Below are positions 9,698 through 18,231 of a stretch of DNA of 64,000 nt, one piece after another (position 1 is the first letter of the stretch; every line of letters begins with the position of its first letter). The stretch lies in contig JBBDSU010000057.1 of the NCBI GenBank assembly GCA_040904825.1, positions 17,508-81,507 of the forward strand, in the 5' to 3' direction. Source of the stretch: JBBDSU01 sp040904825 (lineage in GTDB: Bacteria; Actinomycetota; Nitriliruptoria; Nitriliruptorales; Nitriliruptoraceae). Made by a program: the position numbers and the translations under genes. Below the pieces are notes generated by a model that saw only the letters and a program-made list of their open reading frames with translations, was not told the origin of the DNA and made no database searches.

Positions 9698-9933
9698 TGA
9701 CGATCCTCTCGTTCCTCGCCGCCCCGATAGTCATCGCACCTACGACCACCGCGCACGGGCCGCGCCGAGTGTGCTGCGCGACCAACGCACGGTCAAGCGC
9801 GAGTTGCGATCGACACGACGACTTGCCTGACGAAGCTCAGTCCACGGATGAGCGTCGACGACTCAATGTCACAGCCGGCCGAACACCCATCGCTACCATC
9901 ACGGCGTCCACTCCCAGGTCAACGACAGGTCGT

Positions 9934-10506
9934 ATGGTGCCCGACGAGATCGAGAATCTGCTCGGTGGAACCCGCCGCGCGTTCGACAAGCTTTTCGAAC
10001 AGCGGATCGTGTTCCTCAAGGGCCAACTGGACGATGAACTCACGGACCAGATTGTGGCGCAACTGCTGGCGCTGGATGCCGACGGCAACGACGACATCAC
10101 GATGTATGTGAACTCGCCCGGCGGCATCATCACGGGAATGTTCGCGATCTACGACACGATGCGGCTGCTGTCGAGCAAGGTCAACACTCGCTGCGTCGGA
10201 CTCGCCGCTTCTGCCGGGGCTTTCTTGCTGGGCACTGGAACTGGCACACGCGGTTCGACGGAGAACGCCCGCATCATGATTCACCAGCCCATGGGCGGAA
10301 CACAGGGCAGCGCCAAGGACATCGAGATCCAGGCCAAGAACATCGTGTGGATGCGTGAACGCATCAATGAGATCCTCGCAGGCCGCACCGGGCAGTCCGT
10401 CGAGAAGATCGCCCAAGACACCGACCGTGACTACTGGATGACCGCAGCCGAAGCAGTGACCTATGGCCTGATCGACGAGGTCATCGAACCTGGCCGTGGG
10501 AGCTGA
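9934..10506 (+). CDS. clpP: ATP-dependent Clp protease proteolytic subunit
   Basis: Serine peptidase that forms the barrel of Clp proteases with an AAA+ unfoldase. From the ATG at 9934 the protein has 190 residues. The catalytic Ser is at about 93 (GLAASAGAF), His at about 117 (IMIHQPMGG) and Asp in QDTDRDYWM; the YVNSPGG oxyanion segment is present. An open frame continues 101 codons upstream with no ClpP character, so I start at 9934. No clpX or second clpP lies next to it, unlike the usual clpP1-clpP2-clpX order of actinobacteria, so it may be an extra paralogue. Confidence 0.92.
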   Translation: MVPDEIENLLGGTRRAFDKLFEQRIVFLKGQLDDELTDQIVAQLLALDADGNDDITMYVNSPGGIITGMFAIYDTMRLLSSKVNTRCVGLAASAGAFLLGTGTGTRGSTENARIMIHQPMGGTQGSAKDIEIQAKNIVWMRERINEILAGRTGQSVEKIAQDTDRDYWMTAAEAVTYGLIDEVIEPGRGS

Positions 10507-10753
10507 ATCGAACCTAACGCCCTCAACGTGCGATCATGGGACCGGCCGCCGTTTGGATGGGCATGTCGAATCCGATGCTTGCGCCGCGCTTGACACAACA
10601 TTGATCCCGGTTGATCAATACTTCGACGCATGGGACTTCGAAGGCGGCGCACTCGTCGCCACTCATGCCGGGTCCGACGTGTTCCATCCTGCCACCGGCT
10701 GACGATGTCACTGATCGCAGGTTCACCTTGAAGCCGCAACGGGAGAGGGCGCA

Positions 10754-11452
10754 ATGAGTGTTCGCACCGCACTGGTCACTGGAAGCGCGCAGGGCATTGG
10801 GCGCGCGACTGCTCACGCATTGGCTGATCACGGCCACCACGTCATCGGCCTTGACGTACGCGAGCAGGACGACGGGCCGATGGCCCGAACTGTGGTTGCC
10901 GATCTCGCCGACCACTCGAGTCTGGATCATCTCGTCGGTGAACTTGGACCGATCGACATTCTCGTCAACAACGCTGGACTGTTGATCGAAACTCCGCTGG
11001 AGTCAACAACCTTCGTCGAGTTCGAACGCATCATGACCGTCAACGTATGGGCCGCATTCGCGCTGGCGCGTGCTGCAAGTACCTCAATGCGCGAGCGGCA
11101 ATGGGGCCGGATCATCAACATCGCCAGCATCGCCGCGCGTACAGGCTCAACCAGGCCAGCGATGGCATACGGCGCCTCCAAAGCAGCGCTCGTCGCGGTG
11201 ACCAAGCATCTGGCAACGAATTTCGGGCCCTACGGCATTACCGTCAACGCGATTGCCCCCGGCGCGATCGACACGCCAATGTCACGTGGACAAGGTCTCG
11301 GTACCACGATGATGCCCCGAGAAGACATCCCACTGCGCCGTCATGCAGAGCCAGAGGAGGTTGCATCCGTGGTGGCGTTCCTCGCCTCCGAGGAAGCGAG
11401 TTTCGTCCACGGGACGACCATCGATGTCAACGGCGGCAAACTTATGGTGTGA
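10754..11452 (+). CDS. Short-chain dehydrogenase/reductase
   Basis: NAD(P)-dependent oxidoreductase of the classical SDR family, 232 residues. It has the cofactor-binding TGSAQGIG near the N-terminus, the NNAG structural motif, the catalytic Ser in INIASIAA and the YGASK catalytic Tyr-Lys pair, and ends with HGTTIDVNGG. FabG-like enzymes look similar, but the substrate cannot be read from the sequence. The ATG at 10754 follows a GGGAGAGGG purine tract. The 3' end overlaps the convergent esterase gene by 11 bp. Confidence 0.92.
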   Translation: MSVRTALVTGSAQGIGRATAHALADHGHHVIGLDVREQDDGPMARTVVADLADHSSLDHLVGELGPIDILVNNAGLLIETPLESTTFVEFERIMTVNVWAAFALARAASTSMRERQWGRIINIASIAARTGSTRPAMAYGASKAALVAVTKHLATNFGPYGITVNAIAPGAIDTPMSRGQGLGTTMMPREDIPLRRHAEPEEVASVVAFLASEEASFVHGTTIDVNGGKLMV

Positions 11453-12551
11453 GCAGGCGTCTCAAGCCGTTGGTCATGTCAGCGACCAATCGACGACTGA
11501 GTGCAGCATGCGGCACTGCCGTGAAGAATCCGTGTGGCGCACCTGGATACAGATGGAGCTCGACGTCGACGCCGTCGCTGATCATGCGTGAGACGAAATC
11601 AAGATTCTCGTCTACGAACAGGTCAAGCGTTCCGGTCGCCATGTACGTGGGCGCGAGTCCGCTGACGTCATCGGCACGGGCGGGTGCCGCATATGGCGAC
11701 ACCCGTGATGTCCCTGCGGCGTCGCCGAGGTAGCACCGCCACGCAAACAGATTCTTGTCGCGATTCCACACACGAGGTTCGACGATCCGGTGGCTTGAAC
11801 GTGTCACGTTGCGATCATCAAGCATCGGGTAGATCACGACGATCGCAGCCGGTTTGAACTCGTTCCCATTCTGATGGACGCTTGCGGTGCCAAGGCAGGC
11901 AGCATCAACGGCATGGTTGCCGGTGTTATGCGTCCGCGAAGCGTCCGCGAGGGCTTCAAGCGCCCCATCGATGCCATGATCCCGCAGCAGCAATGCCAGT
12001 GCGAGAGCCGAACCGCCGCCCGAACTGGCACCCCCGATGGCAATTCGACCGACGTCGATATCCCATTGGCCAGCGTGACCGACAACCCACATCAATCCGG
12101 TTACTGCGTCGATCATCTCTGCTGGAAACGGATCATCGGGTGACGGCCGCCAGTCCACAGAGAACGCGTCGCATCCAACCTCAAGGCACCATTCTTGGAG
12201 CAGCGCATCGTCCTGATCGACAGAGCCGACCAGATGCCCGCCACCGTGGATCCAATACAGCCCCGGACGTGGACCATCGAGATCGCGCCGGTGATACCCC
12301 CTGACAACAAGATCCGGCAGTGGATCTCGAACGACGACATGGTCGACGATCTCGACACGTTCGTCCGGGACGAAGGCATCGCGCCGCGCCTGACGGTTGC
12401 GTGCCGTCAACGCCCGCCGGGTCGCACGGTCGGTGAAATCGTCGACAGGCCGTGCCGCAATTACCGACGCGATCTCGTGATCGATCCGGTTGAGGAACGT
12501 ACTGCCCAAGCCGAAACCGTCATCGCACGGGTCCGGTAAAGGCGACATCAA
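11442..12551 (-). CDS. Alpha/beta hydrolase, hormone-sensitive lipase (HSL) family
   Basis: A 369-residue esterase/lipase-type hydrolase. The family-defining HGGG oxyanion motif is seen in YWIHGGGHLVG, the nucleophile elbow in GGASSGGGSALALALLL, the acid in TGTLDLFVDENLDF and the His in YPGAPHGFF, so the catalytic triad is complete. An insertion after the nucleophile (GALEADASRTHN region, about residues 205-235) is longer than usual for HSL enzymes. No signal peptide. The substrate is unknown. Confidence 0.9.
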   Translation of the reverse strand: MMSPLPDPCDDGFGLGSTFLNRIDHEIASVIAARPVDDFTDRATRRALTARNRQARRDAFVPDERVEIVDHVVVRDPLPDLVVRGYHRRDLDGPRPGLYWIHGGGHLVGSVDQDDALLQEWCLEVGCDAFSVDWRPSPDDPFPAEMIDAVTGLMWVVGHAGQWDIDVGRIAIGGASSGGGSALALALLLRDHGIDGALEALADASRTHNTGNHAVDAACLGTASVHQNGNEFKPAAIVVIYPMLDDRNVTRSSHRIVEPRVWNRDKNLFAWRCYLGDAAGTSRVSPYAAPARADDVSGLAPTYMATGTLDLFVDENLDFVSRMISDGVDVELHLYPGAPHGFFTAVPHAALSRRLVADMTNGLRRLLTP

Positions 12552-12584
12552 GCGCTGCGACTCCCTAGATGGCCACTGGTCAGA

Positions 12585-13712
12585 TCAGGACGCTTTGGCA
12601 TCTTCAACGTAGAGGTAGTACTCCTCGTCTTCTTCTTCCCAGTCCATCTCGACGATGTCTTTGGTGACAGCCGCCTTGCAGAACTGCAGGAAGCCGGAGT
12701 ACCCGAGGTTTTTCTCGGAGAAGTTGGGGTCCCGTTTGCGCAACTGATCTTTGAGACCAGACAGCGGCGGGTCCCCGCCAAGTTCCTTCATCAACTCTGC
12801 GACGGTCGTGCGCAACAGCTGGAAAGCGGCATCTTCGTCTCGCGGCGCTGAAGGGAAATCGACCTCCGGATCCCCAGGTGCGGATCCATCCTGGAGGACC
12901 AAGACCTTCTGTTCCTCGAGATGGCGCAGCAGTTCTCGAAAACCTCGGAAGCCGTAGTCCTGTTCGGAAAACGTCGGATCCTTGCGTAGCAGCGCACGCT
13001 TGAGATTCGACGCTTGGATCGCTCCGGCTCCGCTCGACGACGACTGCAACCCTGACAGCGTGCGAGTGATCACACGTTCGAGCTTGCGCAGGTCCTGCTT
13101 CTGCGAAGAACTGCCCTCGTGGGAGGAATCCTTGGTTTTCTTCTCTCCGGAGGTTTGTGGAGCGGACGACTTCGACCGGCCTTTGGAGCCCGCCCTTCCT
13201 CCAGAACCCCGCCCCTTGGAGTCGCGGAGCGGAATGCCCTCGAGGCGGTCGTAGAACAAGAACTCGTCACACGCCGGCGGCAGCATCTGCGACGTCGAGC
13301 CCTTGAGTCCTACGCCGATGACCCGTTTGTTCAATTCCCTGAGCTTGCTGACCAGCGGAGTGAAGTCCGAGTCTCCCGACACGATGACAAACGTCGAAAC
13401 AAACCCTCGAGTCAGCGCGAGTTCCATCGCATCGACAGCCATCTGGATATCGGCCGCGTTCTTACGCACCGAATCGCTGCGCTGGGGAATCTCGATCAGT
13501 TCGACGTTCGCATCGACCATCTGCCGGCGATCATCACTAAACAAGTTCCAGTCAGCGTACGCTCGGCGGGTAATCAACCGTCCGCGATCAGCCAACGCAT
13601 CCAACAGTGGACGCGGATCGAAGCGGTACCCAATATCGCGGGCGCCGATTGCCACGTTTTCGTGGTCGATGTAGAGCGCGAGGCGTTCTTCGTTCGAATC
13701 TGTGGTAGCCAT
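12585..13712 (-). CDS. NYN-domain protein with two OST-HTH/LOTUS domains
   Basis: A 375-residue protein likely to act on RNA. Residues 1-160 are a NYN (PIN-like nuclease) domain: LALYIDHENV with Asp16, NAADIQMAVDAM with Asp88 and Asp94, and IVSGDSDFTPLV with Asp114 and Asp116, the acidic cluster that binds metal in active members. Residues about 165-205 are a Ser/Gly/Lys-rich linker. Two similar segments follow (about 205-275 and 295-360), both with the RKDP/RKRDPNFSE and YGF/LGYSGF pattern of OST-HTH domains, so they look like LOTUS repeats. The C-terminus is acidic. Bacterial NYN-LOTUS proteins are known as a family, but their targets are largely unknown. Confidence 0.88.
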   Translation of the reverse strand: MATTDSNEERLALYIDHENVAIGARDIGYRFDPRPLLDALADRGRLITRRAYADWNLFSDDRRQMVDANVELIEIPQRSDSVRKNAADIQMAVDAMELALTRGFVSTFVIVSGDSDFTPLVSKLRELNKRVIGVGLKGSTSQMLPPACDEFLFYDRLEGIPLRDSKGRGSGGRAGSKGRSKSSAPQTSGEKKTKDSSHEGSSSQKQDLRKLERVITRTLSGLQSSSSGAGAIQASNLKRALLRKDPTFSEQDYGFRGFRELLRHLEEQKVLVLQDGSAPGDPEVDFPSAPRDEDAAFQLLRTTVAELMKELGGDPPLSGLKDQLRKRDPNFSEKNLGYSGFLQFCKAAVTKDIVEMDWEEEDEEYYLYVEDAKAS

Positions 13713-13754
13713 AGCGCCACACTACTGCGTCGGCAAAGCCCCCGGAGTCAGCCT

Positions 13755-15098
13755 GTGCCATCAACGTCACCACGGCGCGACCGCGATGGATCGCCAGATC
13801 GACGGCCATCCGCGCTTGGCCCAACGGCGGCGCAAATTCGACGAGTCGGGCGTGCTGGCGTCAATCGTCTATCGGGATCAGTCCGGTCGCTGTTCGAAAC
13901 TGGCGGCAGCGGATTCCGCAACCTTGCAGTCACCCACGCATTCAGCATGGCGACGGACACTTTGGTCGCCATTGGCCTAGCCGGCACTTTGTTCTTCTCA
14001 GTGCCATCGACAGAGGCCCGCAGCAACGTCGCCCTCTACCTCCTGCTCACCGTTGCACCCTTCGCCATCATCGGACCAACCCTTGGACGAATCCTGGACC
14101 GCACACCGGTCGCAACACGGGGCTTGCTCGTAGCGGCAGCGGTCGGGCGTGCACTGTTGGCGCTGACCTTGCTGGGCCGCACAACAACTTGGTGGTTATT
14201 CCCAGCCGCGTTCGGGCTGCTGGTGCTGTCACGAGTCCACACGATCACGCGCAACACGCTCCTTCCACTGTCCTTGGACGAACCTCGGGCGCTGGTGACA
14301 GCTAACGCACGTTTGGCCTGGATTGGCATGCTGGCAGGACTCTTGGCCGCTGGCTTCGGCGTTGCTACAACCGCAATAGCCGGCGTCGAAGGACCTCTCG
14401 CGCTGGCAGTGTTGACGGCCGCGACTGCAGCGTGGCTCGGCCGGTCCCTTCCCGATCCTGATAGCGCCGACGTTCAGCGCGTCCATGGGCAGCATCCTCG
14501 ACTGTCGGTACCTAGGCGCGTTCATCTCGCTCAGTTGGCCACGGCCGGAGTCCGCACATTCAACGGATTCTTGTTGCTCCTGCTGGCGTTTGCGCTGCGA
14601 GACATTGACGCCGGGCTGCTTGATTTCGGCGCCTTGCTCGGGGCGGGAGCTGCCGGATACGCCATCGCGTCACGCATCGTGCCGCTGCTCGAACGTCGCG
14701 TCCGCGAGGAACCAATGGTCGTCGGCGCGCTGTCCATCACCGCGGCGACAGCGTTCGCGGCGGGCCAATGGTTCGGCATGGCGGCCGCAGCCGCGACCGC
14801 CGGCATCGCAGGGTTTGCCTGGGGCGTCGCCAAACTTGCGTTTGACGGCCTGTTGCAGTCGACCGTCAACCCTGCTCGACGGGGGGCCGCCTTCACCCGC
14901 TCCGAGACGGTCTTTTCGATCGCATTTGTAGCCGGCGCAATACTTCCGACCACGTTCACCATCGATGCGGCGCTCGGCTTGGTGTTGACTGGCTTCGCAG
15001 CGCTGGCAGCACAGCTGGTGTACGTCGCTGCGCTGCTCGCCCCGCCGGGAGAACGACGACCTGACCGGCGAGTCAGGGAACCAAACCAGGACCTGTGA
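13755..15098 (+). CDS. Multi-pass membrane transporter, MFS-like
   Basis: A 447-residue integral membrane protein with about 10-12 hydrophobic segments starting near residue 70 (TLVAIGLAGTLFF) and ending at LVYVAALLAPPG. The layout of two halves around a hydrophilic loop (PDPDSADVQRVHGQHP) and the IIGPTLGRILDRTP segment after the second helix suggest a major facilitator protein. The frame is open back to 13119, but that part is antisense to the NYN gene and is not credible; the GTG at 13755 has GGAG 7 bases upstream. Substrate unknown. Confidence 0.82.
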   Translation: MPSTSPRRDRDGSPDRRPSALGPTAAQIRRVGRAGVNRLSGSVRSLFETGGSGFRNLAVTHAFSMATDTLVAIGLAGTLFFSVPSTEARSNVALYLLLTVAPFAIIGPTLGRILDRTPVATRGLLVAAAVGRALLALTLLGRTTTWWLFPAAFGLLVLSRVHTITRNTLLPLSLDEPRALVTANARLAWIGMLAGLLAAGFGVATTAIAGVEGPLALAVLTAATAAWLGRSLPDPDSADVQRVHGQHPRLSVPRRVHLAQLATAGVRTFNGFLLLLLAFALRDIDAGLLDFGALLGAGAAGYAIASRIVPLLERRVREEPMVVGALSITAATAFAAGQWFGMAAAAATAGIAGFAWGVAKLAFDGLLQSTVNPARRGAAFTRSETVFSIAFVAGAILPTTFTIDAALGLVLTGFAALAAQLVYVAALLAPPGERRPDRRVREPNQDL

Positions 15099-15128
15099 CT
15101 TCAGCAACCATGCCAGTGACGTTGCGGA

Positions 15129-15692
15129 TCACCAGTGGCCAAGCATCTCATCCCATTGGCCAGCGGTCAGGTTGGCTGGCATCAACGCTCCGTCGGCATC
15201 AATGACGGGCACTCCACCAACGCCGCGCTGGCGGGCAGCAACCATCCGCCGACGAACAAGTTGATGCCGCGTGGTGTCGGACAATGCGACGTGGACCTGC
15301 TCGTCCAGCATCCCAGACTCTCGAGCCAGTTCGACAAGGACACTCGGATCACCTAGGTCTTCGCCGTCGCTCCAGTAGGCACGGATGGCTCGCTGTCGCC
15401 ATTCCATTCCGCTGCCGATCTCCTCGGCGAGGTCGCCGATGACGTGGGCAGCCGTGGTTGCCGGCCGGATGGTTGGAGGGCATACCTCCAGTCCTATCGA
15501 CACCGCATCATCACGCCATCTGTCAATCTCTTCGCGTTGATCGAGCGTCACCGGCACCGACACGTCGAGGCCAAGCGTGTCGAACCCGCCGAAGTCGATC
15601 TCTCGCCCCCGATTGCGCACGAGCGCGCCATGGGCATGCAGCACTGCCACCACGGCCGGGAGCGAGGGATAGTCGAAATAGAGGACGCGCAT
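15129..15692 (-). CDS. DsbA-fold oxidoreductase/isomerase-like protein
   Basis: A 187-residue protein with a thioredoxin-like N-terminal strand (VLYFDYPSLPAVVAVLHA), a central helical insertion and a C-terminal GVGGVPVIDADGALMPANL containing the cis-Pro loop. This layout is that of the DsbA/2-hydroxychromene-2-carboxylate isomerase family. The active-site CXXC is absent: the position reads DYPSLPA, as in isomerase or kappa-GST relatives, which do no disulfide exchange. No signal peptide. Exact reaction unknown. Confidence 0.75.
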   Translation of the reverse strand: MRVLYFDYPSLPAVVAVLHAHGALVRNRGREIDFGGFDTLGLDVSVPVTLDQREEIDRWRDDAVSIGLEVCPPTIRPATTAAHVIGDLAEEIGSGMEWRQRAIRAYWSDGEDLGDPSVLVELARESGMLDEQVHVALSDTTRHQLVRRRMVAARQRGVGGVPVIDADGALMPANLTAGQWDEMLGHW

Positions 15693-15956
15693 TCCCCGAC
15701 CCTATCGGCGAAATTTCGATCACAGCGTGTCCTCAGCCGGCTCCTACTGCTATGTGCGACGACGATCGCCGGTCATTTGTCTCCCTCCCCTTCTCTGATT
15801 CGTTCGTTGGAAGGCTCGAAGGCCCTCAAGATGGGGACTCCTGACCCTGATGGCCCGCACCAACGAGCCGTACGGTCCTTACCTGCCAGACAACCATGCG
15901 GTAAACGCCTGACCGTGAGCATCCAACATGAGTGCGACAGTCGACAGGAGGCATCC

Positions 15957-16502
15957 TTGAATAGGATCGTGCGAGCCTTCTGCCCCGTTGCGGGATCCCC
16001 GCAACATGTTGAGCACGCGTTCCTGATGGAGCCCCGACGCTGGGTGCCGTCGGCCGGCTCCCAAGGCAGCGAAGCTCAGCTTGACGATGGCTTGCAGGTC
16101 GTCGTCCGCGCCGGCGCGTTATCACGGCATGTACGCCTAGGGATGGGCAAGCCGTGGCGCAACGGATCCACCATTTGGCGGAGCCTTCAGTGGGATCCGG
16201 TGGCCGGGGACGGTGCGGCTACCACCATCGACCGCTGGTTGCCGTCACTCGACGGTGAACTCGGCCTCAACCGGCGGCGGCCAAGCGATCAACTGACTCT
16301 CGTGCTTGATGCCCGCTATCTGCCTCCTGGCGGCTCGCTGGGTTCTGCGATCGATACCGCGGTACTTGGGCGGCTGGCGCAGACAACGGTCGAGCGCTTT
16401 CTCGTCAACATCGCTGCTCGTCTCACAGCCGAGTCAATGCTGGTCAACCCGAGCGATCTCGGTGAAGCTAGTACTACCCCGTCTACATCCCGCTGTGGTT
16501 GA
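15957..16502 (+). CDS. Hypothetical protein, possibly SRPBCC-like
   Basis: The reading frame is open over 1 kb, but only the last 181 codons look like protein. The TTG at 15957 has an AGGAGG ribosome-binding site five bases upstream and gives MNRIVRAFCPVAGSP. The alternating strands, the hydrophobic C-terminal helix (LGRLAQTTVERFLVNIAARLT) and the Trp/Pro-rich middle suggest a polyketide-cyclase-like SRPBCC fold, but this is inference from pattern only. It is convergent with the sensor kinase gene and overlaps it by 20 bp. Confidence 0.55.
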   Translation: MNRIVRAFCPVAGSPQHVEHAFLMEPRRWVPSAGSQGSEAQLDDGLQVVVRAGALSRHVRLGMGKPWRNGSTIWRSLQWDPVAGDGAATTIDRWLPSLDGELGLNRRRPSDQLTLVLDARYLPPGGSLGSAIDTAVLGRLAQTTVERFLVNIAARLTAESMLVNPSDLGEASTTPSTSRCG

Positions 16503-18141
16503 GCGGCACGCTCCACGACAACACCGTGCCAGGTCCGTCGCGGCGCGTCGCCACCTCAAAGTGACCACGGAGCGCAACGGCTCGATCGTTGAGATTGTGC
16601 AGACCGAGACCTCCACGGTCTGCAGCACCTATGCCGATCCCGTTGTCCATGACGCGGATGACCAGGTTGTCCGACGTAATGCTGACCTCGACAATGGCCT
16701 GGCTTGCCTGAGCATGCTTGGCAACATTGGTCAACGCTTCTCGAATCACCGGCACCGCGACATCGGCGATCTCAGAAGGAACCATCGAGTCGATCGGGCC
16801 GTCGAAACGCACTCGAGGTGTCGACGCCAACGCGTCGCCAATCTCGTCGAGGACATCGAGGACTTTGCCCCGTAGCCCCACGCCCTGATCCTGACGCGAC
16901 TGCAACGCAAAGATCGTCGCGCGAATGTCCTTGACCGTCGTGTCGATCTCATCGACTGCTCGCGTCAACTTTTCAGTCACCTCCGCTCGATCACTGACGC
17001 GCGGGATGACTGCCTGCAAGGACAGGCCAGTCGCAAACAGCCGCTGGATCACCGTGTCGTGCAAGTCTCGACCGATGCGCTCTCGGTCCTCTATCAGCGA
17101 CAATCGGCGCAGTTCATCCTGTGTTTGCTCGTGTGTCCAGGCGACGCTGACCTGTTCACCGAACCCCACGAGCAACTGCTCATCGCGCTCAGAAAACGCC
17201 CGCGCACGCGCAACGCCAAGCGCTGCGCCGATGCCACTGCCATCGCGCACTGGAACCCAAATGGTGGGCTTGTCCATCACGACGCCGCGGGCTGTCCTGA
17301 CGACATCCCCTTCATCCAACGTGCGCCACACCGGACTTCCGGTTCCGTCAATAGTCCCCAGTGATAGGGCCGGCATCCCCCAAGAGGCGAGAACGATCAA
17401 CCTGTCGTCGCGCCCTTGGACCTCACGGACAACCACGCATGCGGTGTCGGCGTCCAGCATGCGAGCTGCCAGTTCCGATACCCGGCCCTGCAACTCCTGG
17501 GTGGTGGCGCCGCCGGCCAAGACACCGGCTGCAAGCTCAAGGACTGCATCTCGCCAGATCTCGCGTCGCTGCAAGTCTTCGTAGAGCCGTGCGTTGCTGA
17601 TGACTGACCCGGCGACGGCGGCAAGGGCGACAATCAACTCCTCGTCACGTTCCGAGAATTCCTTCGCGCCGTCCTTTTCGGTCAGGTAGAGATTGCCGAA
17701 AACCTGCTGTCCGATGCGGATGGGCGCACCAAGAAACGACCCCATGGGCGGATGGTGAGCAGGAAACCCGTACGACGCCTCATGGTCAGCAACGTTGCTC
17801 AGGCGCAGAGGATGCGGATGGTTGATGAGGTGGCCAAGCACCCCTTGTCCCTCAGGCAACGGACCGATCTTCGCCGCGGTCTCGTCATCGATGCCGTGAT
17901 GAACGAAAGCTGAGAGTCCTTCGCCATCATCCGAGATGACACCAAGCGCGCCATAACGGGCATCTACGAGTGAGCATGCCGCCTCGATGATCCGACGCAG
18001 GACCGTCTCTAGGTCAAGATCACCGGCAACCAACCGGACCGCATCAAGCAGGCGTGAGAGTTGCAGATCCTGAGTCACCGATCCCCCGGACGATGCAGGC
18101 TGTAAGGTGGTCGCAGCGAGTCTAGGCCGCCACTGCCCCAC
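16483..18141 (-). CDS. Two-GAF sensor histidine kinase, DevS/DosT-like
   Basis: A cytoplasmic sensor of the NarL-type kinase class, up to 552 residues. GAF1 (about 35-185) contains ARYGALGV, LPEGQGVLGHLI, GFPAHHPPMGSFLGAP and FGNLYLTEK, close to mycobacterial DevS/DosT. The second His of HHPPM (His130, counted from 18141) aligns with the proximal heme ligand of DevS. GAF2 (about 195-340) lacks such a match. HisKA_3 carries His361 in GRDLHDTVIQRLFA, followed by a HATPase with DNGIGIG and GGLGLHNL. A GTG at 18078 would remove 21 residues and is an alternative start. It faces the DevR-like gene, so the two are divergent, not co-transcribed. Confidence 0.92.
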   Translation of the reverse strand: MGQWRPRLAATTLQPASSGGSVTQDLQLSRLLDAVRLVAGDLDLETVLRRIIEAACSLVDARYGALGVISDDGEGLSAFVHHGIDDETAAKIGPLPEGQGVLGHLINHPHPLRLSNVADHEASYGFPAHHPPMGSFLGAPIRIGQQVFGNLYLTEKDGAKEFSERDEELIVALAAVAGSVISNARLYEDLQRREIWRDAVLELAAGVLAGGATTQELQGRVSELAARMLDADTACVVVREVQGRDDRLIVLASWGMPALSLGTIDGTGSPVWRTLDEGDVVRTARGVVMDKPTIWVPVRDGSGIGAALGVARARAFSERDEQLLVGFGEQVSVAWTHEQTQDELRRLSLIEDRERIGRDLHDTVIQRLFATGLSLQAVIPRVSDRAEVTEKLTRAVDEIDTTVKDIRATIFALQSRQDQGVGLRGKVLDVLDEIGDALASTPRVRFDGPIDSMVPSEIADVAVPVIREALTNVAKHAQASQAIVEVSITSDNLVIRVMDNGIGIGAADRGGLGLHNLNDRAVALRGHFEVATRRDGPGTVLSWSVPLNHSGM

Positions 18142-18170
18142 GGTCGGTACCGGATAGTTCGGCAGCGGCC

Positions 18171-18196
18171 GTGTTCGTCAGCAGCCTGACGAACAC
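18171..18196. promoter_or_regulatory. Perfect 11-bp inverted repeat between the kinase and regulator genes
   Basis: GTGTTCGTCAG is followed by the 4-base spacer CAGC and the exact reverse complement CTGACGAACAC. It sits alone in the 90-bp gap between two divergent genes, 30 bp from the kinase start and 35 bp from the regulator start, so an operator for one or both promoters is more likely than a terminator; no T-run follows. The protein that binds it is unknown. Confidence 0.65.
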
Positions 18197-18231
18197 AAGA
18201 GGTACGACCGTCAATCACCTGGGAGAACGAC

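Noticed and set aside
10496..10702. A 68-codon frame between clpP and the SDR gene
   Set aside because: No ribosome-binding site, overlaps the clpP end, and frames of similar length exist on the other strand. I see nothing else certain in 10507-10753.
13119..13754. Upstream part of the long frame that ends as the MFS-like transporter
   Set aside because: It is antisense to the NYN/LOTUS gene. The GTG at 13755 with a ribosome-binding site gives a normal transporter N-terminus.
15444..15956. Start of the long frame ahead of the small hypothetical gene
   Set aside because: Antisense to the DsbA-fold gene up to 15692 and low coding character after that; the TTG at 15957 with AGGAGG is a better start.
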